NCBI GenBank assembly: GCA_947457195.1
Contig: CANGUU010000012.1
Span: forward strand, 1-51,769
Source: Gammaproteobacteria bacterium
GTDB lineage: Bacteria; Pseudomonadota; Gammaproteobacteria; Pseudomonadales; Pseudohongiellaceae
Length of the DNA: 51,769 nt
Direction of reading: 5' to 3'
This document shows, piece after piece, positions 9,158-17,677 of the stretch. The translations under genes and the position numbers were made by a program. Each line of letters begins with the position of its first letter. Within the stretch, counting starts at the first letter, position 1. Under the pieces are notes generated by a model, which saw only the letters and a program-made list of their open reading frames with translations, had not been told where the DNA came from and did no database searches.

Positions 9158-10786
9158 ATGTATTTGCCGCCGCTGCCTCGCTGGCGTTCCACCCTGCTGT
9201 TCGCGCACCGCTGGCTCGGCATCGTTCTGGGCCTGCTGTTGCTGCTATGGGCTGCCTCGGGCGCCATCCTGCTGTACTACGGCATGCCGCACTTCACGGC
9301 CGGCGAGCGCCTCGCGAGACTGGAGCCGCTCGACCTGGCCACGGCACGGGTCGAGCCGGCAGCAGCCCTTGCCCAGGTGGACGGTGTGCCGCGTCGCCTG
9401 CGCGTGTCGATGCATGACAGCAGGCCGGTCTACCGCGTCAACAGCGGTGAGGGCTTCGGGATCTGGAGCATGGTCTACGCCGATACCGGGGAGTTGCTGC
9501 GCTCCCTGGATCAGGATGACGTGATCTTCGCCATGGTGAAGCTGTACCCCGAATACGACGAGACCATGGGCTATGAGCGGCACTTGTTCGCGCCGGACCA
9601 GTTCACCCACCTGCCGGCCCTGCAGGGGCACTTTCCCCTGCACCGCCTCAACATGGGCAACGGCGACGAGTACTACGTGTCGGAGCGCTCCGGCGAGATC
9701 GTGATGCGCACCACCTACCTGAGTCGGGTGCTGGGCTTCTTCGGCTACAACCTGCATACGTTGGGTTTCTGGCGGCAGCAGGCCTGGTGGGGGCCGCTGC
9801 TGCGCGGGGCGGGCTGGCTGGGTGTCGGCCTGGCAGTTCTCGGCCTGCTGGCGAGCATACGACACGCGCCGCAAGCCGCCGCACCTGTTGCTGGCCGCAG
9901 GCTACCCTGGTCAGAGGAATTCTGGCTGCATTGGCACCACCGCACGGGTCTGCTGTTCGGCGTGGTGCTGCTGATCTGGCTGTTGAGTGGCCTTGTGGCC
10001 CTCGGCGCCTTGCCGGGCCTGCGCGGCTTGCCTCCGTCGGCGGCACAGCTGGCGGCAGGTGCGCGCACCGCAGAGGGCCAGGGAGCCGCGCTTGACTTCA
10101 GCCCGCTCACGCTCGATGCCCTGCGCGAGGCTGTTGACAAGATCGGCGCAGAATTCCCCGTGAAGGAACTGGAATTGCAGATGGTGAATGGCGAGCCCTA
10201 CTACCTTGCTTATCGCCCCCCCATACCCGAGGAGCAGGCCAACTGGGCCTCGCAGAGTGTGCTGGATGCCCTGGCTCCGATGCTGGCGTGGGAGCACCGC
10301 TATATCTCGGCGACCAACGTGGTAGCCCGGCCATTCGCCGCCTTCGGCGAGGCTGACCTGCTGGCCATGGCCACGGCAGCCATGCCTGGTCTGCTGCCCG
10401 GCGACACCGAGTGGCTGACCGAGCCCGATGCCTACTATCAGCCCACGCTGGACAGCCTGGCCGCCGCACTGCCCGTACCCGTGCAGCGCTTACCGGTGCT
10501 CAAACTGACTTACCAGGATGACGAGCGCACCTGGCTGTACCTCGAGCCTTCCCACGCGCAGTTGCTCAAGGTCGACCAAGGTGATCGGCGCCAGCGCTGG
10601 TTCCTCAACGGCTTGCACGGTCTTGATCTTCCTTTGCTGCGCAACTACCGACCGCTGTGGGACAGCGTCGTCCTTCTGCTCCTGCTGGGTTGTCTCGGGC
10701 TTTGCCTGACGGCCGCACAGCCGGCGTGGCGGCGGCTGAAGGGCATCCACCAGCGGCTGCTCGATCTGCTCGGCGGACAGTCCTGA
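9158..10786 (+). CDS. PepSY-associated TM helix membrane protein
   Basis: An inner-membrane protein of 542 residues. Four strong hydrophobic segments occur: the first near residues 12-40 (FAHRWLGIVLGLLLLLWAASG), two in the middle (about 208-230 and 255-285, the latter WHHRTGLLFGVVLLIWLLSG), and one near the C-terminus. The HRWLG and HHRTG starts of helices are typical of PepSY_TM proteins, many of which are linked to metal or iron-siderophore reduction at the membrane. Large periplasmic loops lie between the helices. Upstream in-frame codons exist, but the ATG at 9158 begins the first helix region. No iron gene is adjacent, so function stays open. Confidence 0.82.
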   Translation: MYLPPLPRWRSTLLFAHRWLGIVLGLLLLLWAASGAILLYYGMPHFTAGERLARLEPLDLATARVEPAAALAQVDGVPRRLRVSMHDSRPVYRVNSGEGFGIWSMVYADTGELLRSLDQDDVIFAMVKLYPEYDETMGYERHLFAPDQFTHLPALQGHFPLHRLNMGNGDEYYVSERSGEIVMRTTYLSRVLGFFGYNLHTLGFWRQQAWWGPLLRGAGWLGVGLAVLGLLASIRHAPQAAAPVAGRRLPWSEEFWLHWHHRTGLLFGVVLLIWLLSGLVALGALPGLRGLPPSAAQLAAGARTAEGQGAALDFSPLTLDALREAVDKIGAEFPVKELELQMVNGEPYYLAYRPPIPEEQANWASQSVLDALAPMLAWEHRYISATNVVARPFAAFGEADLLAMATAAMPGLLPGDTEWLTEPDAYYQPTLDSLAAALPVPVQRLPVLKLTYQDDERTWLYLEPSHAQLLKVDQGDRRQRWFLNGLHGLDLPLLRNYRPLWDSVVLLLLLGCLGLCLTAAQPAWRRLKGIHQRLLDLLGGQS

Positions 10787-10828
10787 GGCGGCGGCAGCGC
10801 GGCCCCACCCTACAACTCTGGAGTAGCC

Positions 10829-12232
10829 ATGGCCTCTCTCAGCTTCATCGGTGCAGCACAGCAAGTCACCGGCTCCTGCTACCTGCTCGACTCGCCAGCC
10901 CTCGGCCGCTATCTGCTCGACTGCGGTCTGCATCAGGGCATGGACGAGGACTCAATCGACCGGCTCCCGCACTTTCACTTCGACCCGACCAGCCTTGATG
11001 GTCTCATCTTGTCGCATGCCCACATGGATCACAGCGGCAACATCCCCAAGCTGGTAAGTGCCGGCTTCAAGGGCCCGGTCTACTGCACGCGCGCCACAGC
11101 GCGCATGCTGGTAGTGCTGTGGGAGGATGCCCTCGGGCTTTACGAAAAAGACCTCGAATACGAAAACCTGCGCCGCGCGCGCCGCGGGGATCCAGCGCTC
11201 CAGCCGGCGTGGACGCACGCCGATATCGTGGCGGCCCTGCGTCTGGTGAAGCCCGTGGCCTTTCGCGAGTGCCGCCGTCTCACTGCAACCGCGACGCTCT
11301 GCTTCCACGACTCCGGACACATCCTCGGCTCGGCCATCGTGGAGCTGAAACTCACGGAGCATGGCACCACGCGAACGCTGGTGTTCTCCGGCGACCTTGG
11401 CAAGCGCAACGCCCCCCTGATGAACGACCCCACGCTGCTGGAGAGCGCCGACGTGGTGCTGATGGAAGGGACCTACGGCAACCGTGACCACCGCTCCCTG
11501 CCGGCCACCATCGCGCAGCTGGAGGAAATCCTGCACGAGACCTGGGCCAGAAAGGGCAATGTGCTGATACCGGCCTTCGCCATCGGGCGCAGTCAGGAAC
11601 TGCTCTACCATCTGGCCAGGCTACACGCCGAGGACAAGCTGGACCCTTGGCAGATTTTTCTCGACAGCCCCATGGCGGTGCAGATCACACGCATCTACGA
11701 CGAGTGCTACGAACTGCTGGACAAGGAAGACCTGGCACGTATCCCGCCGGAGCATCGGGCCTCGCTCAAGCAGTTTCTGCCGAAGCTGCGCTTTGCCCAG
11801 GCAGTGGAGGAGTCACTGGCCATCAACAACATCAAGCATGGCGCCATCATCATCGCCGGCAGCGGCATGTGCACGGGGGGCCGAATCAGGCACCACCTGA
11901 AGCATCGCATCTGGAATGAGCGCAATACCCTCCTGTTCGCCGGCTTCCAGGCACGCGGCACGCTGGGACGTGTGATCGTCGACGGCGCGCGCATGATCCG
12001 GCTGTTCGGTAGTGAGTTCGTGGTGCGTGCCCGCATCGAAACGCTGGGGGGCTTTTCCGCCCATGCCGGGCAGAGCGACCTGCTGCACTGGATCGGGCAT
12101 TTTTCTCCGCCGCCCCGCGTGCTGCTGATCCATGGCGAGCCGGAGACCCTCAAGGTCCTGCAGAAGACCCTGCGAGAAAAACTGCAGCTGGATTCGGAAA
12201 TTCCCGAATTGGGTTCAACCATCCACTTCTGA
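10829..12232 (+). CDS. Beta-CASP metallo-beta-lactamase fold nuclease
   Basis: A 467-residue cytoplasmic protein of the RNA-processing MBL group (CPSF/TTHA0252 type). The zinc motif is HAHMDH (63-68), followed by HDSGHILGSA, SGDLGKRN and MEGTYG, all MBL motifs. The inserted beta-CASP domain includes GNVLIPAFAIGRSQELL and IAGSGMCTGGRIRHHL, and the C-terminal motifs GGFSAHAGQSD and LIHGEPE complete the set. The length equals that of known RNases of this group. It is probably an RNase, but DNA or other substrates cannot be ruled out. A GGAG-containing site precedes the ATG. The gene follows the PepSY gene by 42 bases. Confidence 0.9.
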   Translation: MASLSFIGAAQQVTGSCYLLDSPALGRYLLDCGLHQGMDEDSIDRLPHFHFDPTSLDGLILSHAHMDHSGNIPKLVSAGFKGPVYCTRATARMLVVLWEDALGLYEKDLEYENLRRARRGDPALQPAWTHADIVAALRLVKPVAFRECRRLTATATLCFHDSGHILGSAIVELKLTEHGTTRTLVFSGDLGKRNAPLMNDPTLLESADVVLMEGTYGNRDHRSLPATIAQLEEILHETWARKGNVLIPAFAIGRSQELLYHLARLHAEDKLDPWQIFLDSPMAVQITRIYDECYELLDKEDLARIPPEHRASLKQFLPKLRFAQAVEESLAINNIKHGAIIIAGSGMCTGGRIRHHLKHRIWNERNTLLFAGFQARGTLGRVIVDGARMIRLFGSEFVVRARIETLGGFSAHAGQSDLLHWIGHFSPPPRVLLIHGEPETLKVLQKTLREKLQLDSEIPELGSTIHF

Positions 12233-12413
12233 CGGCAGCAGCCGGGGCTGCTGGCGGGTCGACGATCTGCGGAGCAGATACGGGCGCGATGGCAGCGAGC
12301 GCTACGTTCTGCCGCGCGCGGGTTCCCTTGCGGCAGTCAGCAGAGGTCGCAGCATTGCCGGCAGAATTTGTGGCACAGTGCGGGGCCTCGGGCTCTCGGT
12401 GCGGAGGCGCTGC

Positions 12414-13103
12414 ATGCTCAACATGGATTTCACCCAGCGTGTCGTGATCGATACCCACGCCCAACCCTGGATTCCCAGCCCTCGGGCCGGCGTGTGGCGC
12501 AAGCCGCTGGCGCGCGAGGAGGCGGAGCGCGGTCATGCGACGTCCATCGTGCGCTACGATGCGGGCGCCAGCTTTCACGGCCACAACCACCCCGGCGGCG
12601 AGGAAATCCTGGTGCTGGAGGGCACTTTTTCCGACGAAACGGGGGATTTCCATGCCGGCACCTATTTTCGCAATCCCCTGGGATTCCGGCACGCCCCGTT
12701 CAGCCGCGAAGGTTGCCTGATCCTGGTGAAGCTGCATCAATTCCAGGCCGACGACGACCTGCGCCTCGCCATCGAACCCGCCACGGCGCACTGGCAGCCG
12801 CTGGCGGACGGCAGCCGCGAGGCCGTGCTGCATACCCATGGCAACGAACGGGTCACGCTGCTGGAACTGCCGGCGGGGACGGGGTTGGCAGGGCACGATC
12901 ACCCTCGCGGCGAGGAGCTGTTCGTACTGCGTGGCCTGCTCAGCGACGACCAGGGCAGCTATCCGGCCGGTACCTGGCTACGACAGCCGGCCGGCAGCCG
13001 GCATGCGCCGCATGCCGACCAGGCGACGCTGCTCTGGATCAAGAGCGGCCACCTGCCGCCAGCAGACGCCCGACCCACAGCAGCAGGCAGAGCGCCGGGA
13101 TGA
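12414..13103 (+). CDS. Two-cupin protein, ChrR-like
   Basis: A 229-residue cytoplasmic protein with two cupin domains in tandem. The first holds a metal motif FHGHNHPGGEE (His55, His57, His59, Glu63), and the second repeats it as GHDHPRGEE with the same spacing to LxG and to AGTWLR. This resembles the cupin part of ChrR anti-sigma factors that sense singlet oxygen, but there is no ChrR zinc-binding N-terminal domain and no sigma factor nearby. A dioxygenase or a metal-binding sensor are both possible. GGAGG at 12403-12407 sets the start at 12414; an in-frame ATG at 12423 is an alternative. Its 3' end overlaps the convergent MFS gene by 65 bases. Confidence 0.82.
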   Translation: MLNMDFTQRVVIDTHAQPWIPSPRAGVWRKPLAREEAERGHATSIVRYDAGASFHGHNHPGGEEILVLEGTFSDETGDFHAGTYFRNPLGFRHAPFSREGCLILVKLHQFQADDDLRLAIEPATAHWQPLADGSREAVLHTHGNERVTLLELPAGTGLAGHDHPRGEELFVLRGLLSDDQGSYPAGTWLRQPAGSRHAPHADQATLLWIKSGHLPPADARPTAAGRAPG

Positions 13104-14400
13104 CAGCCACGGTGGTGATAACGAAAAACAGCGCCCAGTTGCCCTCCAGGCTGTCGACCAAGGCACCACTGTAAGAGGCGAGCGTGGTGCGACCGAAGTT
13201 GGACAGTGCCGTCATCACGGCGAATTGCGTGCCGGTAAAGGTGCGCGACGTGAAATAGGAAATGAACGACACGGCTGCCACGGTGACGAAAGCGCCGCAA
13301 AAATTATCGATCAGCAGTGTCAACAGGAACAGCCAGGGTTCCGGGCCTACCACGGCCATCAGCGCATACAGCAGGTTGGCGGACGCCATGGCGATACCGC
13401 CGACCAGCATGCCCCGCACGATGCCGTAACGCAGGTTGATGACCGCACCAAGCAGCGAAAACAGCACGGTGGACAGTCCGCCGAAAAACTTGTTGTAGAA
13501 CGCGATCTGGTCGGTGGAAAAACCGAGGTCATCGTAAAACACCAGCGACATGCGACCGAGCATGGCCTCCCCGATGCGGAAGCTGAACAGGAACAGCAGG
13601 ATGGCGCTGCCGAGCTGCAGGCCGCAGCGCTGGAAGAATTCACGAAACGGCGCCAGCAAGGTCTGTCCCAGCCAGTCGCGCAATGCGAAGGACGCCGTGG
13701 ACGGCGGCGGGCCTGGCGTGAGCGCTGAGGGTGGCTGCGGAGCAAACGGCCCCTCTTCGAGTTCGGGCAGCAGTGCCACCAGCACCAGCACCACAGAGGT
13801 CAGCAGCGCCAGCACGCGGTACACCGCCGCCCAGCCCAGCCCCACGGTTTCGCCGCCGAGGAACAGGGCGAGGGAGCCGCCGATGAAGGCATAGCCCGCC
13901 CACCAGCCAGCGGTGGCCAGCGCCGAGGCCCACGGCAGCTTGCTGTCCTTCTCCTCGGGCCTGAACAGCAGCACGCGGTAGGAGTCGATGGCGATGTCCT
14001 GTGTCGCCGACACGGCCGCAAAACCGAGCGACACCGCGGCCATGCCTGCCAGCGACTCCCGCGGATCCATGCCGGACATGAGCCACATCAGCAGCACCAA
14101 TAAGGACTGGCACAGTAGCAGCCAGCTGCGGCGTTGCCCGAAACGAGCCGTCAGCCAGGGTAGACGCACCCTGTCGACGAGGGGCGACCAGAGCCAGTTG
14201 AGGGCATACAGCGTGCCAACGGCACCGAACAGACCCACCGTGGTGCGCGTGAGTCCTTCGCTGCGCAACCACAGGGTGAGCACCGATCCGTGCAGCACCC
14301 AGGGAAAACCGCTGCAGAAACCGATCAGCAGGACGACGAGCAGCCGCCGGTCGGCGAGCGCAGCGAGTGGCGGCCAGCGTCCGGCCTGCAGCGGCATCAT
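13039..14400 (-). CDS. AmpG-like MFS transporter
   Basis: An inner-membrane major facilitator of 453 residues with about 12 hydrophobic segments. The N-terminal part (VVLLIGFCSGFPWVLHGSVL, then WLRSEGLT and LYALNWLWSPLVDR) matches the AmpG signature of muropeptide permeases, which import GlcNAc-anhydroMurNAc peptides for cell-wall recycling. SATQDIAIDSYRV is another AmpG-type motif. Other cell-wall recycling genes are not adjacent, so substrate is inferred by family only. The last 65 bases overlap the 3' end of the convergent cupin gene. Confidence 0.85.
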   Translation of the reverse strand: MMPLQAGRWPPLAALADRRLLVVLLIGFCSGFPWVLHGSVLTLWLRSEGLTRTTVGLFGAVGTLYALNWLWSPLVDRVRLPWLTARFGQRRSWLLLCQSLLVLLMWLMSGMDPRESLAGMAAVSLGFAAVSATQDIAIDSYRVLLFRPEEKDSKLPWASALATAGWWAGYAFIGGSLALFLGGETVGLGWAAVYRVLALLTSVVLVLVALLPELEEGPFAPQPPSALTPGPPPSTASFALRDWLGQTLLAPFREFFQRCGLQLGSAILLFLFSFRIGEAMLGRMSLVFYDDLGFSTDQIAFYNKFFGGLSTVLFSLLGAVINLRYGIVRGMLVGGIAMASANLLYALMAVVGPEPWLFLLTLLIDNFCGAFVTVAAVSFISYFTSRTFTGTQFAVMTALSNFGRTTLASYSGALVDSLEGNWALFFVITTVAVIPALCLLLWVGRLLAAGGRS

Positions 14401-14527
14401 GGGTTCGATCCTCGCGCGAGGCCGCTGTGGCCGCCCGCGCCGGCACGCCAGTGGTACTGTCTCAAGAAAGCACTCCTGCGTCGTCCGGCCATGATCTCAC
14501 CCGCCCCGCCCGGCGGCTGCCCGAAAA

Positions 14528-14563
14528 GCAAAAACCCCCGCCGGGACCGACAGGGGTTTTGGC
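14528..14563 (-). terminator. Rho-independent terminator of the peroxiredoxin gene
   Basis: On the minus strand AAAACCCC pairs with GGGGTTTT around a 14-base loop and is followed by a T-rich tail. It starts about 35 bases after the peroxiredoxin stop. Confidence 0.75.
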
Positions 14564-14596
14564 AACCGAGGCCTCGCAGCCTCGAGGGTCGTGCGT

Positions 14597-15166
14597 TTAC
14601 TTGAGCGCTTCGACCGCGGCCAGTGACTGCAGCACGTTGTCTTCCGGCGAGACTCCGCCAACCGTCTGTACAATCTTGCCGTCCTTGCTGACGATGAAGG
14701 TTGTGCGCTCGGTGAAGCCATGACCGATTTCCACGCCACGGGTGTCTTTGGCGCCCTCTCGCGCATCGCGCACCTGCAGGGCGTAGGACTTGGCAATGGC
14801 TCCGTCGGCGTCCGACACCACCGGCAACTTGCCGGCACAGTATTCGGGATCCTTGGAGAAATCATTCAACCGTTCGATGCTGTCGAGCGACACACCCACC
14901 ACCGACGCTCCCACCGCCTCGAACTTTTCCATGTTGATGGCGAAGGTGTGGGCCTGGACGTTGCAGCCTTGGGTGTAGGCGGACGGGTAGAAGTAGACCA
15001 CGGTCGGGCCCTTGGCCAGCGACTGTTTCAGGGAGTAAGTGAAGGCCTTGCCATCCAGCGAGGCCTGTGCCGAAAAATCCGGCGCGGCAGCGCCCGCTTC
15101 GAGTGCAGCATGGACCGGCAAGGCAACGAGACCAGCGATCAGGGTGGAAATCAGTGCGCGTTTCAT
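14597..15166 (-). CDS. Periplasmic peroxiredoxin (AhpC/TSA, BCP-like)
   Basis: A 189-residue thiol peroxidase that should reduce H2O2 or organic peroxides outside the cytoplasm. Residues 1-20 are a Sec signal peptide (MKRALIST...VHA). The peroxidatic motif PSAYTQGC gives Cys68 in the PxxxTxxC pattern, and Cys110 in DPEYCAGKLP may be the resolving Cys. The frame is open upstream, but the ATG at 15166 begins the signal peptide and follows GAGGGCT. It is divergent from a TlpA-like thioredoxin lipoprotein 159 bases away, which could supply the electrons (inference). Confidence 0.9.
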   Translation of the reverse strand: MKRALISTLIAGLVALPVHAALEAGAAAPDFSAQASLDGKAFTYSLKQSLAKGPTVVYFYPSAYTQGCNVQAHTFAINMEKFEAVGASVVGVSLDSIERLNDFSKDPEYCAGKLPVVSDADGAIAKSYALQVRDAREGAKDTRGVEIGHGFTERTTFIVSKDGKIVQTVGGVSPEDNVLQSLAAVEALK

Positions 15167-15325
15167 TGGAGAGCCCTCAGGGTTGGGGAAAGTCCGGCAA
15201 AAGCCTCTGCATGATAGGCCACGCACTCCCGCGCAGACAATCTCCGCTCGCCGCCGCAAACAGGTTTTGACTTGGTCTGCGGCCAAAAATAAGCTGCAGG
15301 TCCCTCAGCCGTTCCGGAGTGAGCC

Positions 15326-15865
15326 ATGACGTACGTCCCGCGTGTCCTTGCCGTCCTCACGTTCAGTGCCCTGCTGCAAGCGTGCGGCGGCGCCGGCGAG
15401 GAGGCGGCGGCCCCCGCCGCCACACCGGCTACACAAGCAGCGCCTCCCGCCCCCGTGGTAGCCGCTCCCGCCAGCGAGGCGGCCTACCGGGATCTGGCCG
15501 GCAACCCGGTGGACATCGCCGACTTTGCCGGCAAGAAGGTCTTCGTGAATTATTGGGCCACCTGGTGCGCACCCTGCATCAAGGAAATCCCGTCCATCAA
15601 CCGGGCCGCCGCCGCCCTGGCTCCGGAAGGCGTGGTGTTCCTGCTGGCCTCCGACGAAAAACTCGAGACGATCAACGACTTCCTGCTCGACCGTGGCTTC
15701 GAGGGTGCCTTCGTGAAGCTCAATACCTACGTGGGCGCCATCGGCATCAACGTCATGCCGACCTCGGTGCTCTACGACGAAAGCGGCCAACTGTTACGGA
15801 CCTGGGAAGGGGCCTTCGAGTGGGACAGCGAAGAAATGCTGGCCCAGATCCGCAATCCCGGCTAG
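15326..15865 (+). CDS. TlpA-like thioredoxin-fold lipoprotein
   Basis: A 179-residue lipoprotein. The lipobox LLQAC places the acylated Cys at residue 20, followed by an Ala/Pro-rich linker (about residues 24-50) and a thioredoxin domain with active site WCAPC (Cys81, Cys84) and the cis-Pro in VMPTS. Family members are periplasmic thiol-disulfide reductases used in cytochrome c maturation or peroxide defence. There are no ccm genes nearby; the divergent peroxiredoxin is the natural candidate partner. Its last bases overlap the convergent rsmC stop by 4 bases. Confidence 0.9.
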   Translation: MTYVPRVLAVLTFSALLQACGGAGEEAAAPAATPATQAAPPAPVVAAPASEAAYRDLAGNPVDIADFAGKKVFVNYWATWCAPCIKEIPSINRAAAALAPEGVVFLLASDEKLETINDFLLDRGFEGAFVKLNTYVGAIGINVMPTSVLYDESGQLLRTWEGAFEWDSEEMLAQIRNPG

Positions 15866-16902
15866 GCCAGCGCCAGCACCTGGAAGCGGTCATTGCCGTC
15901 AAGTCGCCGTACCTCGCGAAACAGCGCAGTGGCTTTGCGTTCCAGCGGCACGAAGCGGTTCGCCACGAACAAGGCCCGACCTCCGGGCCTGAGCAGGCGG
16001 CGCGCGGCCTGCAGGAAACGCTCGGTCAACTCGTGCTCGACTGCAAAGCCTTGGTGAAACGGCGGATTGCAGAGCAGCAAGTCGAAATCACCGCCCAGAC
16101 TGCCACCGCAGTCGTCCGCCACCACGCGGGCCTGCCCGGCCGCTACCCGCCGCTGCAGGGTGGCGAGGCTGGCGCTCATGGCGGCCGCGTTGTTGTCGGT
16201 GGCTACCACCTCGGCACAGCCCGCTTGACAGAGTGCCAGCGCCAAGAGGCCAAAGCCGCAGCCGAGATCCACACCGCGCAGCCCTGTTGCCGGTCGCTCG
16301 GCCAACCAGCCCTCCAGGGACTGCAGCAGCAGCGTGGAACCTTCGTCGAGACGATCCCAGCCAAACACGCCGGGCTTGCTGTAGAGGGGCTCGCCATGCC
16401 AATCGGCGATTACCTGCAGGCGGTGGTAATCGGCGGCCTGCAGCGACTGCGGCGGTGACTGCGACTTCTGCACCCGGTAGAGGTGCAGGTGTCGCTCCCC
16501 GCGCTGCAGTTCCGGTACCACCTGCCAGGCAGCGGCCAGACGTGCAACAAAGGTCTTGATGCCCTCCTCCTTGTAACCGGCCACCCACAGCACACCGCCA
16601 ACCGGCAACCACTGCCAGGCCGCCTGCAGTACCTGCTCGACGACACGCTTTTCCTTGGAGATCCGGTAACGCACGTCCGCACAGGGTGGGCCGAGGGCGG
16701 CACCAAACGCGAAATCGTTGAAAACCGCCGTCCAGCCCGCCCGCCCGGCCATCGTTGCCACGTCGCAACGATTGGTGAGCACCCGCGACGACGGCTGGCG
16801 TGGTAGCGGCAGCGCGCCCGCCTGCTCGTCGAGGACGAGCAGCAGGGGCTCGTCACCGGTTCCCACTGCCAGCAGCTGCTGCAGCGCCGTGTCATGAATC
16901 AC
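15862..16902 (-). CDS. rsmC: 16S rRNA m2G1207 methyltransferase-type (RsmC family)
   Basis: A 346-residue SAM-dependent rRNA guanine-N2 methyltransferase. As in RsmC, an N-terminal half-domain is followed by the linker KPGVFGWDRLDEGSTLLLQSL and a catalytic MTS domain with VDLGCGFGLLAL (SAM binding) and the NPPFHQG catalytic motif. The length is that of RsmC (about 343) rather than RlmG (about 378). The start is a GTG at 16902 with GGAGAG five bases upstream. It overlaps the end of the rsuA-like gene by 11 bases, so translational coupling is likely. Exact target base is inferred from family. Confidence 0.85.
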   Translation of the reverse strand: MIHDTALQQLLAVGTGDEPLLLVLDEQAGALPLPRQPSSRVLTNRCDVATMAGRAGWTAVFNDFAFGAALGPPCADVRYRISKEKRVVEQVLQAAWQWLPVGGVLWVAGYKEEGIKTFVARLAAAWQVVPELQRGERHLHLYRVQKSQSPPQSLQAADYHRLQVIADWHGEPLYSKPGVFGWDRLDEGSTLLLQSLEGWLAERPATGLRGVDLGCGFGLLALALCQAGCAEVVATDNNAAAMSASLATLQRRVAAGQARVVADDCGGSLGGDFDLLLCNPPFHQGFAVEHELTERFLQAARRLLRPGGRALFVANRFVPLERKATALFREVRRLDGNDRFQVLALA

Positions 16903-17620
16903 GCAGACTCTCCACTTCGTCTGCCGTGAGTTCGCGCCATTGCCCAGCCGCAAGGGACGGATCGAGCTTGACCGCGCCGATGGCCTCGCGGTGCAGCACC
17001 TCCACCCGATTGCCGCAGGCGGCAAACATACGCTTGACCTGGTGATACCGGCCCTCGGCCAGCCAGAGCCGCGCCTGTAGCGGGCTGAGCAGTTCGAGTC
17101 GGGCCGGCAAGGTCGGCCGCGGCTCGTCGCGCAGCTGCAGGCCGCCGGCGAAACGCTGCGGCACTGCGGGGTCGAGTGGATGGCGCACCGTAACGAGATA
17201 GGTCTTCGGGCAGGCGCGCCGCGGACTCGTCACCGCATGGCTGAACTGCCCGTCGGTGGTGAGCAGCACCAGTCCCGTCGTATCAACGTCGAGCCGCCCG
17301 GCGCAGTGCAGGCGGCTGCCGAGCGGCGCCGGGACCAAACTGCTGACCAACGGATGCAGAGCGCTCTTGCTGCTGCACTCGTACCCTGCGGGCTTGTGCA
17401 GCATCAGGTAGTGCTCGCGCGGCCACTCCACCGCGTTGCCCTCGAGGGCCACCCGGCAGTGCGGGGTGACGAGGAATCCGGCATCGCGTACCGTCCGGCC
17501 TTCTACCGACACCGCCGAACGCAGCAGCAGGCTGCGCGCCTGGCTGCGCGAGCAACCGGTGGACTCCGCCAGCAGACGGTCGAGTCGAAGGACGGCTGGA
17601 TTGGTCCCTGTCACGCGCAT
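16892..17620 (-). CDS. rsuA: rRNA pseudouridine synthase, RsuA family
   Basis: A 242-residue RNA-modifying enzyme. An S4 RNA-binding domain (residues about 10-60, LRLDRLLAESTGCSRSQAR) is followed by the catalytic domain with GRLDVDTTGLVLL, where Asp111 is the nucleophile. EGRYHQVKRMF is the second conserved motif of the RsuA/RluB/E/F group. RsuA makes pseudouridine 516 in 16S rRNA; RluE/F-like activity cannot be excluded from sequence alone. The pair with an RsmC-type methyltransferase directly downstream supports a 16S role. Confidence 0.9.
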   Translation of the reverse strand: MRVTGTNPAVLRLDRLLAESTGCSRSQARSLLLRSAVSVEGRTVRDAGFLVTPHCRVALEGNAVEWPREHYLMLHKPAGYECSSKSALHPLVSSLVPAPLGSRLHCAGRLDVDTTGLVLLTTDGQFSHAVTSPRRACPKTYLVTVRHPLDPAVPQRFAGGLQLRDEPRPTLPARLELLSPLQARLWLAEGRYHQVKRMFAACGNRVEVLHREAIGAVKLDPSLAAGQWRELTADEVESLRDS

Positions 17621-17677
17621 CGGCGCCTACTGCACACGCGACCGGCGAAGCCGTTGCCCACGCAGCGCCGCCCCGTC

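Noticed and set aside
12236-12253. GC-rich hairpin after the beta-CASP nuclease gene as a terminator
   Set aside because: The 8-bp stem has a 2-base loop and no T run after it, so a rho-independent terminator is not supported.
14401-14440. Possible tRNA fragment (GGGTTCGATCC-like sequence)
   Set aside because: The T-loop-like string is not accompanied by acceptor, D or anticodon arms at the right distances.
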